Below are positions 1-12,200 of a stretch of 64,000 nucleotides of DNA, piece by piece (the first letter of the stretch is position 1; every line of letters begins with the position of its first letter). A program made the position numbers and the translations under genes. Below the pieces are notes generated by a model that saw only the letters and a program-made list of their open reading frames with translations, was not told the DNA's origin and did not search any database. This stretch comes from Zeus faber (taxonomy: Eukaryota > Chordata > Actinopteri > Zeiformes > Zeidae). Where the stretch lies: assembly GCA_960531495.1 (NCBI GenBank), contig OY482855.1:62001-126000 (forward strand). The letters are read 5' to 3'.

Positions 1-770
1 CTTTCAATCTTTCAATCTTTCTTTCATACTTTCATTCTTTCTTTCAATCTTTCATTCTTTCTTTAAGTCTTTCAATCTTTCAATCTTTCTTTCATTCTAT
101 CTTTCATTCTTTCTTTCAGTCTTTCAATCTTTATTTAAATCTTTCTTTCAATCGTTCTTACTTTCAATCTTTCTTTCTTTCAAAATTTCTTTCAATCTTT
201 CAATATTTCTTTAAATCTTTCTTTCATTCTTTCTTTCAGTATTTCAATATTTCTTTCAATCTTTCTTTCAATCTTTCTTTCAAACATTCAATCTTTCTTT
301 CAATCTTTCTTTCAATCTTTCAATCTTTCTTTCGTTCTTTCTTTCAATCTTTCAATCTTTCTTTGTTTTTTTCAATCGTTCATTCAATCTTTCTTTTTTC
401 AATATTTCTTTCAATCTTTAATACTTTCAATTTTTCTTTCTTTCAATCTTTCTTTCAATCTTTCACTCATTCTTTCCTTCAGTCTTTCAATCTTTCTTTA
501 AATCTTTCTTTCAATCTTTCTTTCAATCTTTCTTTCAAACTTTCAATCTTTCTTTCATTCTTTCTTTCAATCTTTTAATCTTTCGTTCATTTTTTCAATC
601 TTTCTTTCAATCTTTCTATAAATCTTTCATTCAATCTTTCTTTCAATCTTTCTTTCTTTCAATAATTCTTTCAATCGTTTTTACTTTCAATATTTCTTTT
701 TTCAATCTTTCTTTCAATCTTTCTATAAATCTTTCTTTCTTTCGATCTTTGTTTTTTTCAATCTTTCTTT
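1..770 (+). repeat. Higher-order block, copy 1 of a 4,066-bp-spaced duplication
   Basis: The landmark series at 1-770 recurs in the same order at about 4,067-4,836, with only a few differences. It includes CTTTCATACTTTCATTC, CTTTAAGTC, a CTTTGTTTTTTTCAATCG word at about 360, and TTTAATACTTTCAAT. A 71-residue open frame starting at 363 recurs with an identical translation at 4,429, which fixes the offset at 4,066 bp. The block may begin upstream of the window. Confidence 0.85.
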
Positions 771-939
771 CATTCTTTTTTTTCATTTTTACTTTTAGTC
801 TTTCAATCTTTCTTTAAATCTTTCATTCATTTAACTTTCGATCTTTCAATCTTTCTTTGTTTTTTTCAATCGTTCATTCAATCTTTCTTTTTTCAATCTT
901 TCTTTCAATCTTTCATTCAATCTTTCTTTCAATCTTTCT

Positions 940-3900
940 TTCATTCTTTCCTTCAATCTTTCAATCTTTCATTCAATATTTCTTTCAATTTTTCATACTT
1001 TCAATCTTTCTTTCTTTCAATCTTTCTTTCAATTTTTCTTTTGTTCTTTCATTCAGTCTTTCAATCTTTCTTTTAATCTTTCTTTCAATCTTTATTTAAT
1101 TCTTTCATTCTTTCTTTCAAACTTTAAATCTTTCTTTCATTCTTTCTTTCAGTCCTTCAATCTTTCTTTCATTCTTTCTTTCAATCTTTCAATCTTTAAA
1201 TCTTTCTTTCATTCTATCTTTGAATCTTTCAATCTCTCTTTCAATATTTCTTTCAATCATTAATATTTTCAATTTTTCTTTCTTTCAATCTTTCTTTCAA
1301 TCTTTCACTCATTCTTTCCTTCAGTCTTTCAATCTTTCTTTAAATCTTTCTTTCAATCTTTCTTTCAATCTTTCTATGAATCTTTATTTCTTTCAATCTT
1401 TTTTTTTCAATCTGTCTTTCATTCTTTTTTTTCATTCTTACTTTTAGTCTTTCAATCTTTCTTTAAATCTTTCATTCTTTAAATCTTTCGATCTTTCAAT
1501 CTTTCTTTGTTTTTTTTCAATCTTTCTTTCAATCTATCTTTTTTCATTCTATCTTGCAATATTTCTTTCATTCTTTCTTTCAATCTTTCTTTCTTTCAAT
1601 CTTTCATTCTTTTTTTCAATCTTTCAATCTTTCTTTCATTCTTTCTTTCAATCTTTCAATCGTTCTATCAATCTTTCTAACTTTCAATCTTCCTTTCTTT
1701 CAATATTTCTTACAATCTTTCAATCTTTCAATCTTTCTTTCATTCTTTCATTCAATATTTCTTTGTTTTTTCAATCTTTCTTTCAGTCTTTCTATAAATC
1801 TTTCTTTCTTTCAATCTTTGTTTTTTTCAATCTTTCTTTCATTCTTTTATTTCATTCTTACTTTTAGTCTTTCATCCTTACTTTTAGTCATTCAATCTTT
1901 CTTTAAATCTTTCATTCTTTAAATATTTCGATCTTTCAATCCTTCTTTGATTTTTTCAATCGTTCTTTCAATATTTCTTTTTTCAATCTTTCTTACAATC
2001 TTTCTTTCAATCTTTCAATCTGTCAATCTTTCTTTAATTCTTTCTTTCATTCTTTCTTTCAGTCTTTCAAAATTTCTTTAAATCTTTCTTTCAATCTTTC
2101 TTTCAATCTTTCTTTCAATCTTTCTTTCAATCTTTCTATGAATCTTTATTTCTTTCAATCTTTTTTTTCAATCTGTCTTTCATTCTTTTTTTCATTCTTA
2201 CTTTTAGTCTTTCAATCTTTCTTTAAATCTTTCATTCTTTACATCTTTCGATCTTTCAATCTTTCTTTGTTTTTTTTCAATCTTTCTTTCAATCTATCTT
2301 TTTTCATTCTATCTTGCAATCTTTCTCTCATTCTTTCTTTCAATCTTTCTTTCTTTCAATCTTTCATTCTTTTTTTCAATCTTTCAATCTTTCTTTCATT
2401 CTTTCTTTCAATCTTTCAATCGTTCTATCAATCTTTCTAACTTTCAATCTTCCTTTCTTTCAATATTTCTTACAATCTTTCAATCTTTCAATCTTTCTTT
2501 CATTCTTTCATTCAATATTTCTTTGTTTTTTCAATCTTTCTTTCAGTCTTTCTATAAATCTTTCTTTCTTTCAATCTTTGTTTTTTTCAATCTTTCTTTC
2601 ATTCTTTTATTTCATTCTTACTTTTAGTCTTTCATCCTTACTTTTAGTCATTCAATCTTTCTTTAAATCTTTCATTTTTTAAATATTTCGATCTTTCAAT
2701 CCTTCTTTGATTTTTTCAATCGTTCTTTCAATATTTCTTTTTTCAATCTTTCTTACAATCTTTCTTTCAATCTTTCAATCTGTCAATCTTTCTTTAATTC
2801 TTTCTTTCATTCTTTCTTTCAGTCTTTCAATATTTCTTTAAATCTTTCTTTCAATCTTTCTTACAATCTTTCTTTCAATCTTTCTATGAATCTTTATTTC
2901 TTTCAATCTTTTTTTTCAATCTTTCATTCTTTCTTTCAATATTTCAATCTTTCAATCTTTCTTTCAAACTTTCTTTCAGTCTTTGAATCTTTCTTTCATT
3001 CTTTCTTTCAATCTTTCAATCTTTCAATCTTTCTTTCAATTTTTCTTTCATTCTTTCTTTCAGTCTTTCAATATTTCTTTCAATCTTTCTTTCAATCTTT
3101 CTTTCAATCTTTCTTTCAATCTTTCTTTCAATCTTTATTTCTTTCAATCTTTCAATCTTTCAATCTTTCTTTCAATTTTTCTTTCATTCTTTAATTCAAT
3201 CTTTCAATCTTTCAATCTTTCTTTCAATTTTTCTTTCATTCTTTCTTTCAATCGTTCTTACTTTCAATCTTTCTTTCTTTCAATATTTCTTTCAATCTTT
3301 CAATCCTTCTTTCAATCTTTCATTCTTTCTTACAATCTTTCTTTCATTCTTTCTTTCAATCTTTCTTTCATTCATTCTTTCATTCTTTCTTTCAAACTTT
3401 CCATCTTTCTTTCAATCTTTCTTTCAAATTATCAATGTTTCTTTCAATCTTTCAATCTTTCAATCTCTCTTTCAATCTTTCTTTCAATCTTTCAATCTTT
3501 CAATCTTTCTTTCATTCTTTCCTTCAGTCTTTCAATCTTTCTTTCAATCTTTCTTTCAATCTTTCTTTCATTCAATCTTTCTTTCTTTCAAACTTTTTTT
3601 CAATCTTTCTTTTATTCTTTCCTTCAGTCTTTCAATCTTTCTTTAAATCTTTCTTTCAATCTTTCTTTCAAACTTTCAAACTTTATTTCAATCCTTCAAT
3701 TTTTCAATCTTTCTTTCAATGTTTCTTTAGTCTTTAAATCTTTCTTTAAATCTTTCTTTCAATCTTTCTTTCAATCATTAATACCTTCAATCTATCTTTC
3801 TTTCAATCTTTCTTTCAATCTATCTTTCTTTCAATCTTTCTTTCAATCTTTAATACTTTCAATCTATCTTTCTTTCAATCTTTCTTTCATTCTTTCCTTC

Positions 3901-4580
3901 AGTCTTTCAATCTTTCTTTCATTCTTTCCTTCAGTCTTTCAATCTTTCTTTCAATCTTTCTTTCAATCTTTCTATTTTCAATCTTTCTTTCAATCTTTCT
4001 TTCATTCTTTTTTTTATTCTTACTTTTAGTCTTTCAATCTTTCTTTAAATCTTTCATTCTTTATATCTTTCAATCTTTCAATCTTTCTTTCATACTTTCA
4101 TTCTTTCTTTCAATCTTTCATTCTTTCTTTAAGTCTTTCAATCTTTCAATCTTTCTTTCATTCTATCTTTCATTCTTTCTTTCAGTCTTTCAATCTTTAT
4201 TTAAATCTTTCTTTCAATCGTTCTTACTTTCAATCTTTCTTTCTTTCAAAATTTCTTTCAATCTTTCAATATTTCTTTAAATCTTTCTTTCATTCTTTCT
4301 TTCAGTATTTCAATATTTCTTTCAATCTTTCTTTCAATCTTTCTTTCAAACATTCAATCTTTCTTTCAATCTTTCTTTCAATCTTTCAATCTTTCTTTCG
4401 TTCTTTCTTTCAATCTTTCAATCTTTCTTTGTTTTTTTCAATCGTTCATTCAATCTTTCTTTTTTCAATATTTCTTTCAATCTTTAATACTTTCAATTTT
4501 TCTTTCTTTCAATCTTTCTTTCAATCTTTCACTCATTCTTTCCTTCAGTCTTTCAATCTTTCTTTAAATCTTTCTTTCAA
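940..4580 (+). repeat. Left arm of a large inverted duplication
   Basis: Landmarks here recur as reverse complements, in mirrored order, at about 20,760-23,710. Matched pairs include: CTTTGATTTTTTC at about 1,940 with 22,935; ATGAATCTTTATTTC at about 2,134 with 22,760; TCTATCTTGCAAT at about 2,305 with 22,580; the open frame beginning at 3,435 with the one ending at 21,981; CTTTAAGTC at about 4,130 with 21,230; and CACTCATTCTTTCC at about 4,530 with 20,820. The paired coordinates sum to about 24.87-25.42 kb, and the drift reflects indels. The left arm carries a second ~760-bp unit that the right arm lacks. Confidence 0.75.
1373..2885 (+). repeat. Tandem pair of ~750-760 bp higher-order units
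   Basis: Two adjacent units of satellite A, each beginning near a TCTATGAATCTTTATTTC landmark (about 1,373 and 2,134; a third start is at about 2,883). Inside both, the order is the same: the CTTTGTTTTTTTTC word, TCTATCTTGCAAT, a CGTTCTATCAATC word, TCTATAAATC, and CTTTGATTTTTTC. Open frames of 122 codons starting at 1,554 and 2,314 differ at only a few residues, giving a 760-bp offset. Confidence 0.85.
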
Positions 4581-4836
4581 TCTTTCTTTCAATCTTTCTT
4601 TCAAACTTTCAATCTTTCTTTCATTCTTTCTTTCAATCTTTTAATCTTTCGTTTATTTTTTCAATCTTTCTTTCAATCTTTCTATAAATCTTTCTTTCAA
4701 TCTTTCTTTCAATCTTTCTTTCTTTCAATAATTCTTTCAATCGTTTTTACTTTCAATATTTCTTTTTTCAATCTTTCTTTCAATCTTTCTATAAATCTTT
4801 CTTTCTTTCGATCTTTGTTTTTTTCAATCTTTCTTT
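4067..4836 (+). repeat. Higher-order block, copy 2 of a 4,066-bp-spaced duplication
   Basis: Near-identical to 1-770 at a constant offset of 4,066 bp. The match ends at about 4,836, where the two copies continue into different satellite words. Copy 1 continues into a CATTTTTACTTTTAGTC stretch that copy 2 lacks. This is a segmental duplication within satellite A. Confidence 0.83.
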
Positions 4837-7401
4837 CAATCTTTCTTTAAATCTTTCATTCAATCATTCTTTCAATCTTTCAATCTTTCAATTTTTCTTT
4901 CATTCTTCTTTCAATCTTTTTTACTTTCAATCTTTCTTTCAATCTTTCAATCTTTCTATCATTCTTTCTTTCAATCTTTCAATCTTTCTTTCATTCTACC
5001 TTTCAATCTTTCAATCTTTCTTTCAATATTTCTTTCAATCGTTAATAATTTCAATCTTTCTTTCTTTTAATCTTTATTTCAATCTTTCATTCATTCTTTC
5101 CTTCAGTCTTTCAATCTTTCTTTCAATCTTTTTTTCAAACTTTCAATCTTTCTTTCATTCTTTCTTTCAATCTTTATTACTTTCAATCTTTCTTTCAATC
5201 TTTCTTACTTTCAATCTCTCTTTCTTTCAATATTTCTTTCAATCTTTCAAGTCTTTCTTTCATTCTTTCATTCTTTCTTTCAATCATTCTTTCATTCTTT
5301 CTTTCAATCTTTCAATCTTTCTTTCATTCTTTCTTTGATTCTTTCTTTCAGTCTTTCAACTTTTCTTAAAATCTTTCTTTCAATCTTTCTTTAAATCTTC
5401 CTTTCAATCGTTCTTACTTTCAATCCTACTTTCTTTCAATATTTCTCTCAATCTTTCTTTCATTCTTTCTTACAATCTTTCTTTCATTCTTTCTTTCAAT
5501 ATTTCTTTCTTTCAATCTTTCAATCTTTCTTTCAATATTTCTTTCAATCTTAAATACTTTCAATCTTTCTTTCATTCTTTTTTTCATTCTTACTTTTAGT
5601 CTTTCAATCTTTCTTTAAATCTTTGTTTTTTTCAATCTTTCTTTAAATCTTTCGTCTAATCTTTCTTTCAATCTTTCAATCTTAAAATGTTTCTTTTATT
5701 CTTTCTTTCAATCTTTACTACTTTTAATCTCTCTTTCTTTCAATCTTTCATTCATTCTTTCATTCTTTCTTACAATCTTTCTTTCATTCTTTCTTTCAAT
5801 ATTTCTTTCAATCTTTCTAACTTTCAATATTTCTTTCAATTGTTTTTACTTTCAATCTTTCTTTCTTTCAATATATCTTTCAATCTTTCAATCTTTTTTT
5901 CAATCTTTCGTTTTTTTTCAATCTTTCTTTCAATCTTTCTATAAATCTTTCTTTCTTTTAATCTTTGTTTTTTTCAATCTTTCTTTCATTCTTTCTTTTC
6001 ATTTTGACTTTTTGTCTTTCTATCTCTCTTTAAATCTTTCTTTCAATCTTTCTTTCAATCTTTCTTTCAAACTTTCTTTCTTTTTTCATTCTTTCTTTCA
6101 ATCTTTCTATAAATCTTTCCTTCTTTCAATCTTTGTTTTTTTCGATCTTACTTTAATCTTTTATTTATTCTTACTTTTAGTCTTTCAATCTATCTTTCAT
6201 TCTTTCTTTCAATATTTCAATCTTTCAATCTTGCTTTCATTCTGTCTTTCAATCTTTCAATCTTTCTTTCCATCCTTCTTTCAATCTTTCTTTTATTCTT
6301 TCTTTCAATCTTTCTTTCTTTCAATCTTAATTTCAATGTTTCTTTAAATCTTTCTTTCATTCTTTCTTTCAGTCTTTCAATATTTCTTTCAATCTTTCTT
6401 TCAATCTTTCTTTCAAACATTCAATCTTTCTTTCAATCTTTCTTTCAATCTTTCAATCTTTCTTTCATTCTTTCTTTCAATCTTTCAATCTTTCAATCTT
6501 TCTTTCATTCTATCTTTCAATCTTTCAATTTTTCAATCTTTCTTTCAATATTTCTTTCAATCTTTAATACTTTCAATTTTTCTTTCTTTCAATCTTTCTT
6601 TCAATCTATATTTTGAATTTTTTCGACATAGTATAGTTTGTCGTTTTTGGGATATTTTTTTCTGCGTTGTATATTCTGACGTTTTTTGACATAGTATACT
6701 ATGTCGTTTTTTGGGATATTTATCTGGGTTGTATATTTTGACGTTCTTGGGAATTTTTTCGGCGTTTTATCTTTTGACGTTTTTCGACATAGTATTATGT
6801 AGTTTTTTGGGATATTTTTTGGCATGGCATTTTTGACGTTTTTTGACATAGTATATTATGTCATTTTTGGGATAATTTTTGGCGTTGTATATTTTGACGT
6901 TTTTCGACTTCTTTCGTATGTCGTTTTTGGGATATTTATCTGGGTTGTATATTTTGAAGTATTTGTGATATTTTTCGGGGTTGTATATTTTGACGTTTTT
7001 CGACATAGTATTATTTAGTTTTTGGGATATTTTTTTGTGTTGTATATTTTGACGTTTTTCGACATACTATTATATCGTTTTTGGGATATTTATCTGGGTT
7101 TTATATTTTGACGTTTTTGGGACATTTTTTGGCTTTGGATATTTTGACTTTTTTCGACATAGTTTATGTCGGTTTTTGGGATATTTATCTGGGTTGTATA
7201 TTTTGACATTTTGGACATATTTTGGCGTTGTATATTTTGATGTTTTTCGACACAGTATTATTTAGTTTTTGGGACTTTTTTTGGTGTTGTATATTTTGAC
7301 GTTTTTCGACATAGTATTATATCGTTTTTGGGATATTTATCTGGGTTGTATATTTTGACGTTTTAGGGACATTTTTTGGCTTTGGATATTTTGACTTTTT
7401 T

Positions 7402-7421
7402 CGACATAGTATACTATGTCG
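7402..7421. repeat. Perfect 20-bp palindrome in a satellite B monomer
   Basis: CGACATAGTATACTATGTCG is its own reverse complement. Most long satellite B monomers carry the same CGACATA/TATGTCG arms around a spacer of 4-6 bases. This monomer is the form in which the spacer also pairs. It could be a hairpin or a dimer-binding site; neither is shown. Confidence 0.9.
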
Positions 7422-8772
7422 TTTTTTGGGATATTTATCTGGGTTGTATATTTTGACATTTTGGATATTTTTTGGCGTTGTATATTTTGACGTTTTTCGA
7501 CATAGTATTATATCGTTTTTGGGATTTTTATCTGTGTTGTATATTTTGACGTTTTTGGGACATTTGTTGGCATTGTACATTTTGACTTTTTTCGACATGA
7601 TATATTATGTTGTTTTCTGGGATATTTATCTGGGTTGTATATTTTAACATTTTGGACATATTTTGGCGTTGTATGTTTTGACTTTTTTCGACATAACAAG
7701 TATGTCGTTTTTGGGATATTTATCTGGTTGTATATTTTGACGTTTTGGGAATTTTTTCAGCGTTTTACCTTTTGACGTTTTTTGACATAGTATTATGTCG
7801 TTTTTGGGATATTTTTTGGCATTGTATATTTTGACTTTTTTTGATGTAGTATATTATGGCATTTTTGGGATAATTTTTGGCGTTGTATATTTTGACGTTT
7901 TTCGACATAGTATAGTATGTCGTTGTTGGGATATTTTTTGGCGTTGTATTTTTTGACTTTTTTCAACTTTTTTCGTGTGTCGTTTTTGGGATATTTTTCT
8001 GGGTTGTATATTTTGAAGTATTTGTGATATTTTTCGGCATTGTATATTTTGACGTTTTTCGACATAGTATTATTTAGTTTTTGGGATATTTTTTGATGTT
8101 GTATATATTGACTTTTTTCGACATAGTATAGTTTTTCGTTTTTGGGATATTTTTCGGCGTTTTATCTTTTGACGTTTTTCGACTTTTTTTTGTATGTCGT
8201 TTTTGGGATATTTATCTGGGTTGTATATTTTGACGTTTTTGGGATATTTTTGGGCGTGGTATATTTGGACGTTTTTCGACATAGTATTATATCGTTTTTG
8301 GGATATTTTTTTGTGTGGTATATTTGGACGTTTTTCGACATAGTATATATAGAATGTCGTTTTTGGAATATTTTTCGTTGGGTATATTTTGAGGTTTTTC
8401 GACATAGTATTATATCGTTTTTGGGATATCTATCTGGGTTGTATATTTTGACGTTTTTCGACATAGTATTATGTCATTTTTGGGATATTTTTTGGCGTTG
8501 TATATTTTGACGTTTTTCGACATAGTATTATATCGTTTTTGGGAATTTTATCTGGGTTGTATATTTTGACGTTTTTGGGACATTTTTGGCGTTGCATATT
8601 TTGACTTTTTTCGACATGATATATTATGTTGTTTTTTGGGATATTTATCTGGGTTGTATATTTTGACATTTTGGACATATTTTGGCGTTTTATCTTTTGA
8701 CGTTTTTCGACATAGTATTATGTCGTTTTTGCGATATTTTTTGGCGTTGTACATTTTGACATTTTTCGACAT

Positions 8773-8818
8773 AGCCTTACGACCCGGAGAAGAAATTAAG
8801 TTTGAGATATTTTCGATT
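8773..8818. other. Non-repetitive interruption in satellite B
   Basis: A normal monomer start (TTTTTCGACATAG) is followed, from about 8,776, by some 40 bases that do not fit the satellite B consensus. They include ACGACCCGGAGAAGAAATTA, with a higher GC content than the surrounding array. Normal monomers resume at about 8,820. I do not recognise the inserted sequence. It could be a captured filler at a break repair site or the remnant of an older insertion. Confidence 0.6.
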
Positions 8819-10071
8819 TGGTATATTTTGACGTTTTTCGACATAGTATATTATGTCCTTTTTTGGGATATTTATCGGGGTTGTATATTTTGACGTTTTT
8901 GGAAATATTTTGGCATTGTACATTTTGACTGTTTTCGACTTTTTCCGTATGTAGTTTTTGGGATATTCATCTGGGTTGTAAATTTTGAAGTATTTGTGGT
9001 ATTTTTCGGCGTTGTATATTTTAACATTTTTCGACATAGTATTATGAAGTTTTTGGGATATTTTTTATGTTGTATATTGTGACGTTTTTCGACATAGTAT
9101 TATGTCGTGTTTGGGATATTTATCTGGGTTGTATATTTTGACGTTTTTAGGACATATTTGGCGTTGTATATTTTGACTTTTTTCGACATCGTATAGTATG
9201 TCATTTTTGGGAAATTTTTCTGGATTGTATATTGTGACGTTTTTGAGATATTTTTCGATGTGGTATATTTTGAGGTTTTTCGACATAGTATTATGTCGTT
9301 TTTGAGATATTTATCTGGGTTGAATATTTTGACGTTTTTCAATATAGTATAGTATGTCATTTTAGGGAAATTTTTCTGGGTTGTATATTTTGAGGTTTTT
9401 CGACATAGTATTATGTAGTTTTTAGGATATTTATCTGGGTTGTATATTTTGACGTTTTTCGATATAGTATTCTGTCGTTTTTGGGAAATTTTTTGGCGTT
9501 GTATATTTTGTTTTTTTCCGACTTTTTCGGTATGTCGTTTTTGGGATATTTATCTGGGTTGTAAATTTTGAAGTATTTGTGATATTTTTCGGCATTGTAT
9601 ATTGTTACGTTTTTTGACATAGTATTATGTAGTTTTTGGGATATATTTTGGTGTTTTGTATTTTGACTTTTTTCGACATAGTATTATATGTCGTTTTTGG
9701 GATATTTTTCGGCGTTGTTTATTTTGACGTTTTTCGACATAGTGTATTATGTCATTTTTGGGATAGTTTTTGGCGTTGTATATTTTGACTTTTTTCGACT
9801 TTTTTCAATTTTGGGATATTTATCTGGGTTGTATAGTTTGACGTTTTTGTAATATTTTTCAGCGTTGTACATTTTGACGTTTTTCGACATAGTATTATGT
9901 ACTTTTTGGGATATTTATCTGGGTTGTATATTTTTAATTTTTTCTACATAGTATAGTATGTCGTTTTCGTGATATTTATCTGGGTTGAATATTTGGACGT
10001 TTTTGTGATATCTTTCGGCGGGGTATATTTTGCCGTTTTTCGACATAGTATTATGTCCTTTTTGGGATATT

Positions 10072-10400
10072 TTTTGTCGTGGCATATTTGACGTTTTTTG
10101 ACATAGTATTATGTCGTTTTTTGGGATATTTTTTGGCGTTGTATATTTTGACGTTTTTTGATATAGTATATTATGTCATTTTTGGGACAATTTTGGGCGT
10201 TGTATATTTTGACGTTTTTCGACATAGTAAAGTATGCTGTTTTTGGGATATTCTTTGGCGATGTATAATTTGACATTTTTCGACTTTTTTTTTTATGTCG
10301 TTTTGCGGATATTTATCTGGGTTGTATATTTTGAAGTATTTGTGATATTTTTCGGTGTTGTATATTTTGACGTTTTTCGACATAGTATTATGTAGTTTTT
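10072..10400 (+). repeat. Satellite B higher-order block, copy 1
   Basis: This run of monomer variants recurs at about 11,893-12,200 in the same order. The order is: GGCATATTTGACG, a TTTTTTGATATAGTATATTATG variant, CATAGTAAAGTATGCTG, a CGACTTTTTTTTTATGTCG-type variant with a T-run, GTTTTGCGGATATTTATC, and GAAGTATTTGTG. The offset is about 1,824 bp measured at GGCATATTTG. Confidence 0.8.
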
Positions 10401-11892
10401 GGGATATCTTTCGGCGTGGTATATCTTGATGTTTTTCGACATAGTATAGTATGCCGTTTTTGGAATATTTATCCGGGTTCTATATTTTGACGTATTTCGA
10501 CATAGTATAATGTCTTTTTTTGGATATTTTTGGGTGTTGTTTATTTTGACTTTTTTCGACATTGTCTCTAGTATGTCGTATTTTGGGATATTTATCTGCA
10601 AGGTATATTTTGACATTTTTGGGACATTTATCAGGGTGGTATATTTTGATGTTTTTGTGACATTTTTTGGCGTTGTATATTTTGACGTTTTTCAACATAG
10701 TATAGTATGCCGTTTTTGGAATATTTTTCCGGGTTGTTTGTTTTGACGTTTTTCGACCAAGTATAGTTTGTCATTTTTGGGATATTCATCTGGGTTGTAT
10801 ATTTTGAAGTATTTGTGATATTTTTCGGCGCTGTATATTTTTACGTTTTTCGACATAGTATAATATGCCGTTTTTGGGATATTTTTCGGCGTTGTATATT
10901 TTGACATTTTTCGACATAGTATTATGTCGTTTTGTGTGATATTTATCTGGGTTGTATATTCTGTCGTTTTTGGGATATTTTTTGGCGTTGTATATTTTGA
11001 CGTTTTGCGACATAGTTTAGTATGTTGTTTTTGGTATATTTATCTGGGTCGTATATTTTGACATTTTTGTGATATTTTCGACGTGGTATATTTTGACGTT
11101 TTTCGAAATAGTATAGTATATCATTTTTGGGATATTTTCCTGGGTTGTATATTTTGACGTTTTTGGGATTTTTTTGGGCTTGGTATATTTGGACGTTTTT
11201 CGACATAGTATATATAGTATGTTGTTTCTGGAATATTTATCTGGGTTGTACATTGTGACGTTTTTGTGATATTTTTCGACGTAGTATATTTGACGTTTTT
11301 CGACATAGTTTAGTATGTCGTTTTTGAGATATTTATCTGGGTGGTTTATTTTGACGTTTTTGGGACATTTTTTTGCGTTGTATATTTTGACTTTTTTCGA
11401 CATAGTATTATGTCGTTGTTGGGATATTTTTCAGCGTGGTGTATTGTGACGTTTTTCGACAGAGTATAGTATGTCGTTTTTGGAATATTTATCTGGGTTG
11501 TATATTTTGTGGTTTTTCGACATAGTATAGTATGTCATTTTTGGGATATTTATCTGGTTTGTATATTTTGACGTTTTTGTGATATTTTTCGACGTGGTTT
11601 ATTTTGACATTTTTCTCCATAGTATAGTACGTTGTTTTTGGGATGTTTTTTGGCGTTGTATATTTGGACTTTTTTCGACTTTTATCGTTTGTCGTTTTTG
11701 GGATATTTATCTGGGTTCTATATTTTGAAGAGTTTGATATTTTTCGGCTTTGTATATTTTGACGTTTTTTGACATAGTATTATTTCGCTTTTGGGGTATC
11801 TATCTGGGTTGTATATTTTGACGTTTTTGGGACATATTTTGGCGTTGTATATTTTGACATTTTTCGACATAGTATTATGTCATTTTTGGGAT

Positions 11893-12200
11893 ATTTTTTG
11901 GTGTGGCATATTTGATGTTTTTTGACATAGTATTATGTCGTTTTTTGGGATTTTTTTGGCGTTGTATATTTTGACGTTTTTTGATATAGTATATTATGTC
12001 ATTTTTGGGATAATTTTTAAGTTGTATATTTTGACTTTTTTCGACATAGTAAAGTATGCTGTTTTTGGGATATTTTTTGGCGTTGTATATTTTGACATTT
12101 TTCGACTTTTTTTTTATGTCGTTTTGCGGATATTTATCTGGGTTGTATATTTTGAAGTATTTGTGATATTTTTCGGTGTTGTATATTTTTATGTTTTTCA
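11893..12200 (+). repeat. Satellite B higher-order block, copy 2
   Basis: Second copy of the block at 10,072-10,400, with the same rare variants in the same order and a few small differences, such as a shortened GGATAATTTTTAAGTTG monomer. It lies just before the array ends at about 12,336. Confidence 0.8.

Larger units (their letters stand above)
1..6604 (+). repeat. Satellite A array, CTTT orientation (left array)
   Basis: Continuous low-complexity array written in 4-nt words. CTTT alternates with CAAT, CATT, CAGT, CAAA, AAAT or a second CTTT, giving basic units CTTTCAAT (8 bp) and CTTTCTTTCAAT (12 bp). Rare words, such as those giving CAATCGTTCTTAC, CTTTGTTTTTTTC and TCTATAAATC, serve as landmarks for larger duplicated blocks. 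No gene is supported. Open frames of 70-350 codons on the plus strand give only F/S/L/I/N/Q/H-rich peptides, as expected from the repeat itself. The right edge, at about 6,605, is an abrupt change into an unrelated satellite. Confidence 0.95.

Noticed and set aside
2983..4029. Long plus-strand open frame (348 codons), with many similar ones at 1-6 kb and 14-18 kb
   Set aside because: The peptide is only F/S/L/I/N/Q/H in the order dictated by CTTTCAAT words. The repeat has no stop in any frame on this strand, and there is no domain or non-repeat codon usage.
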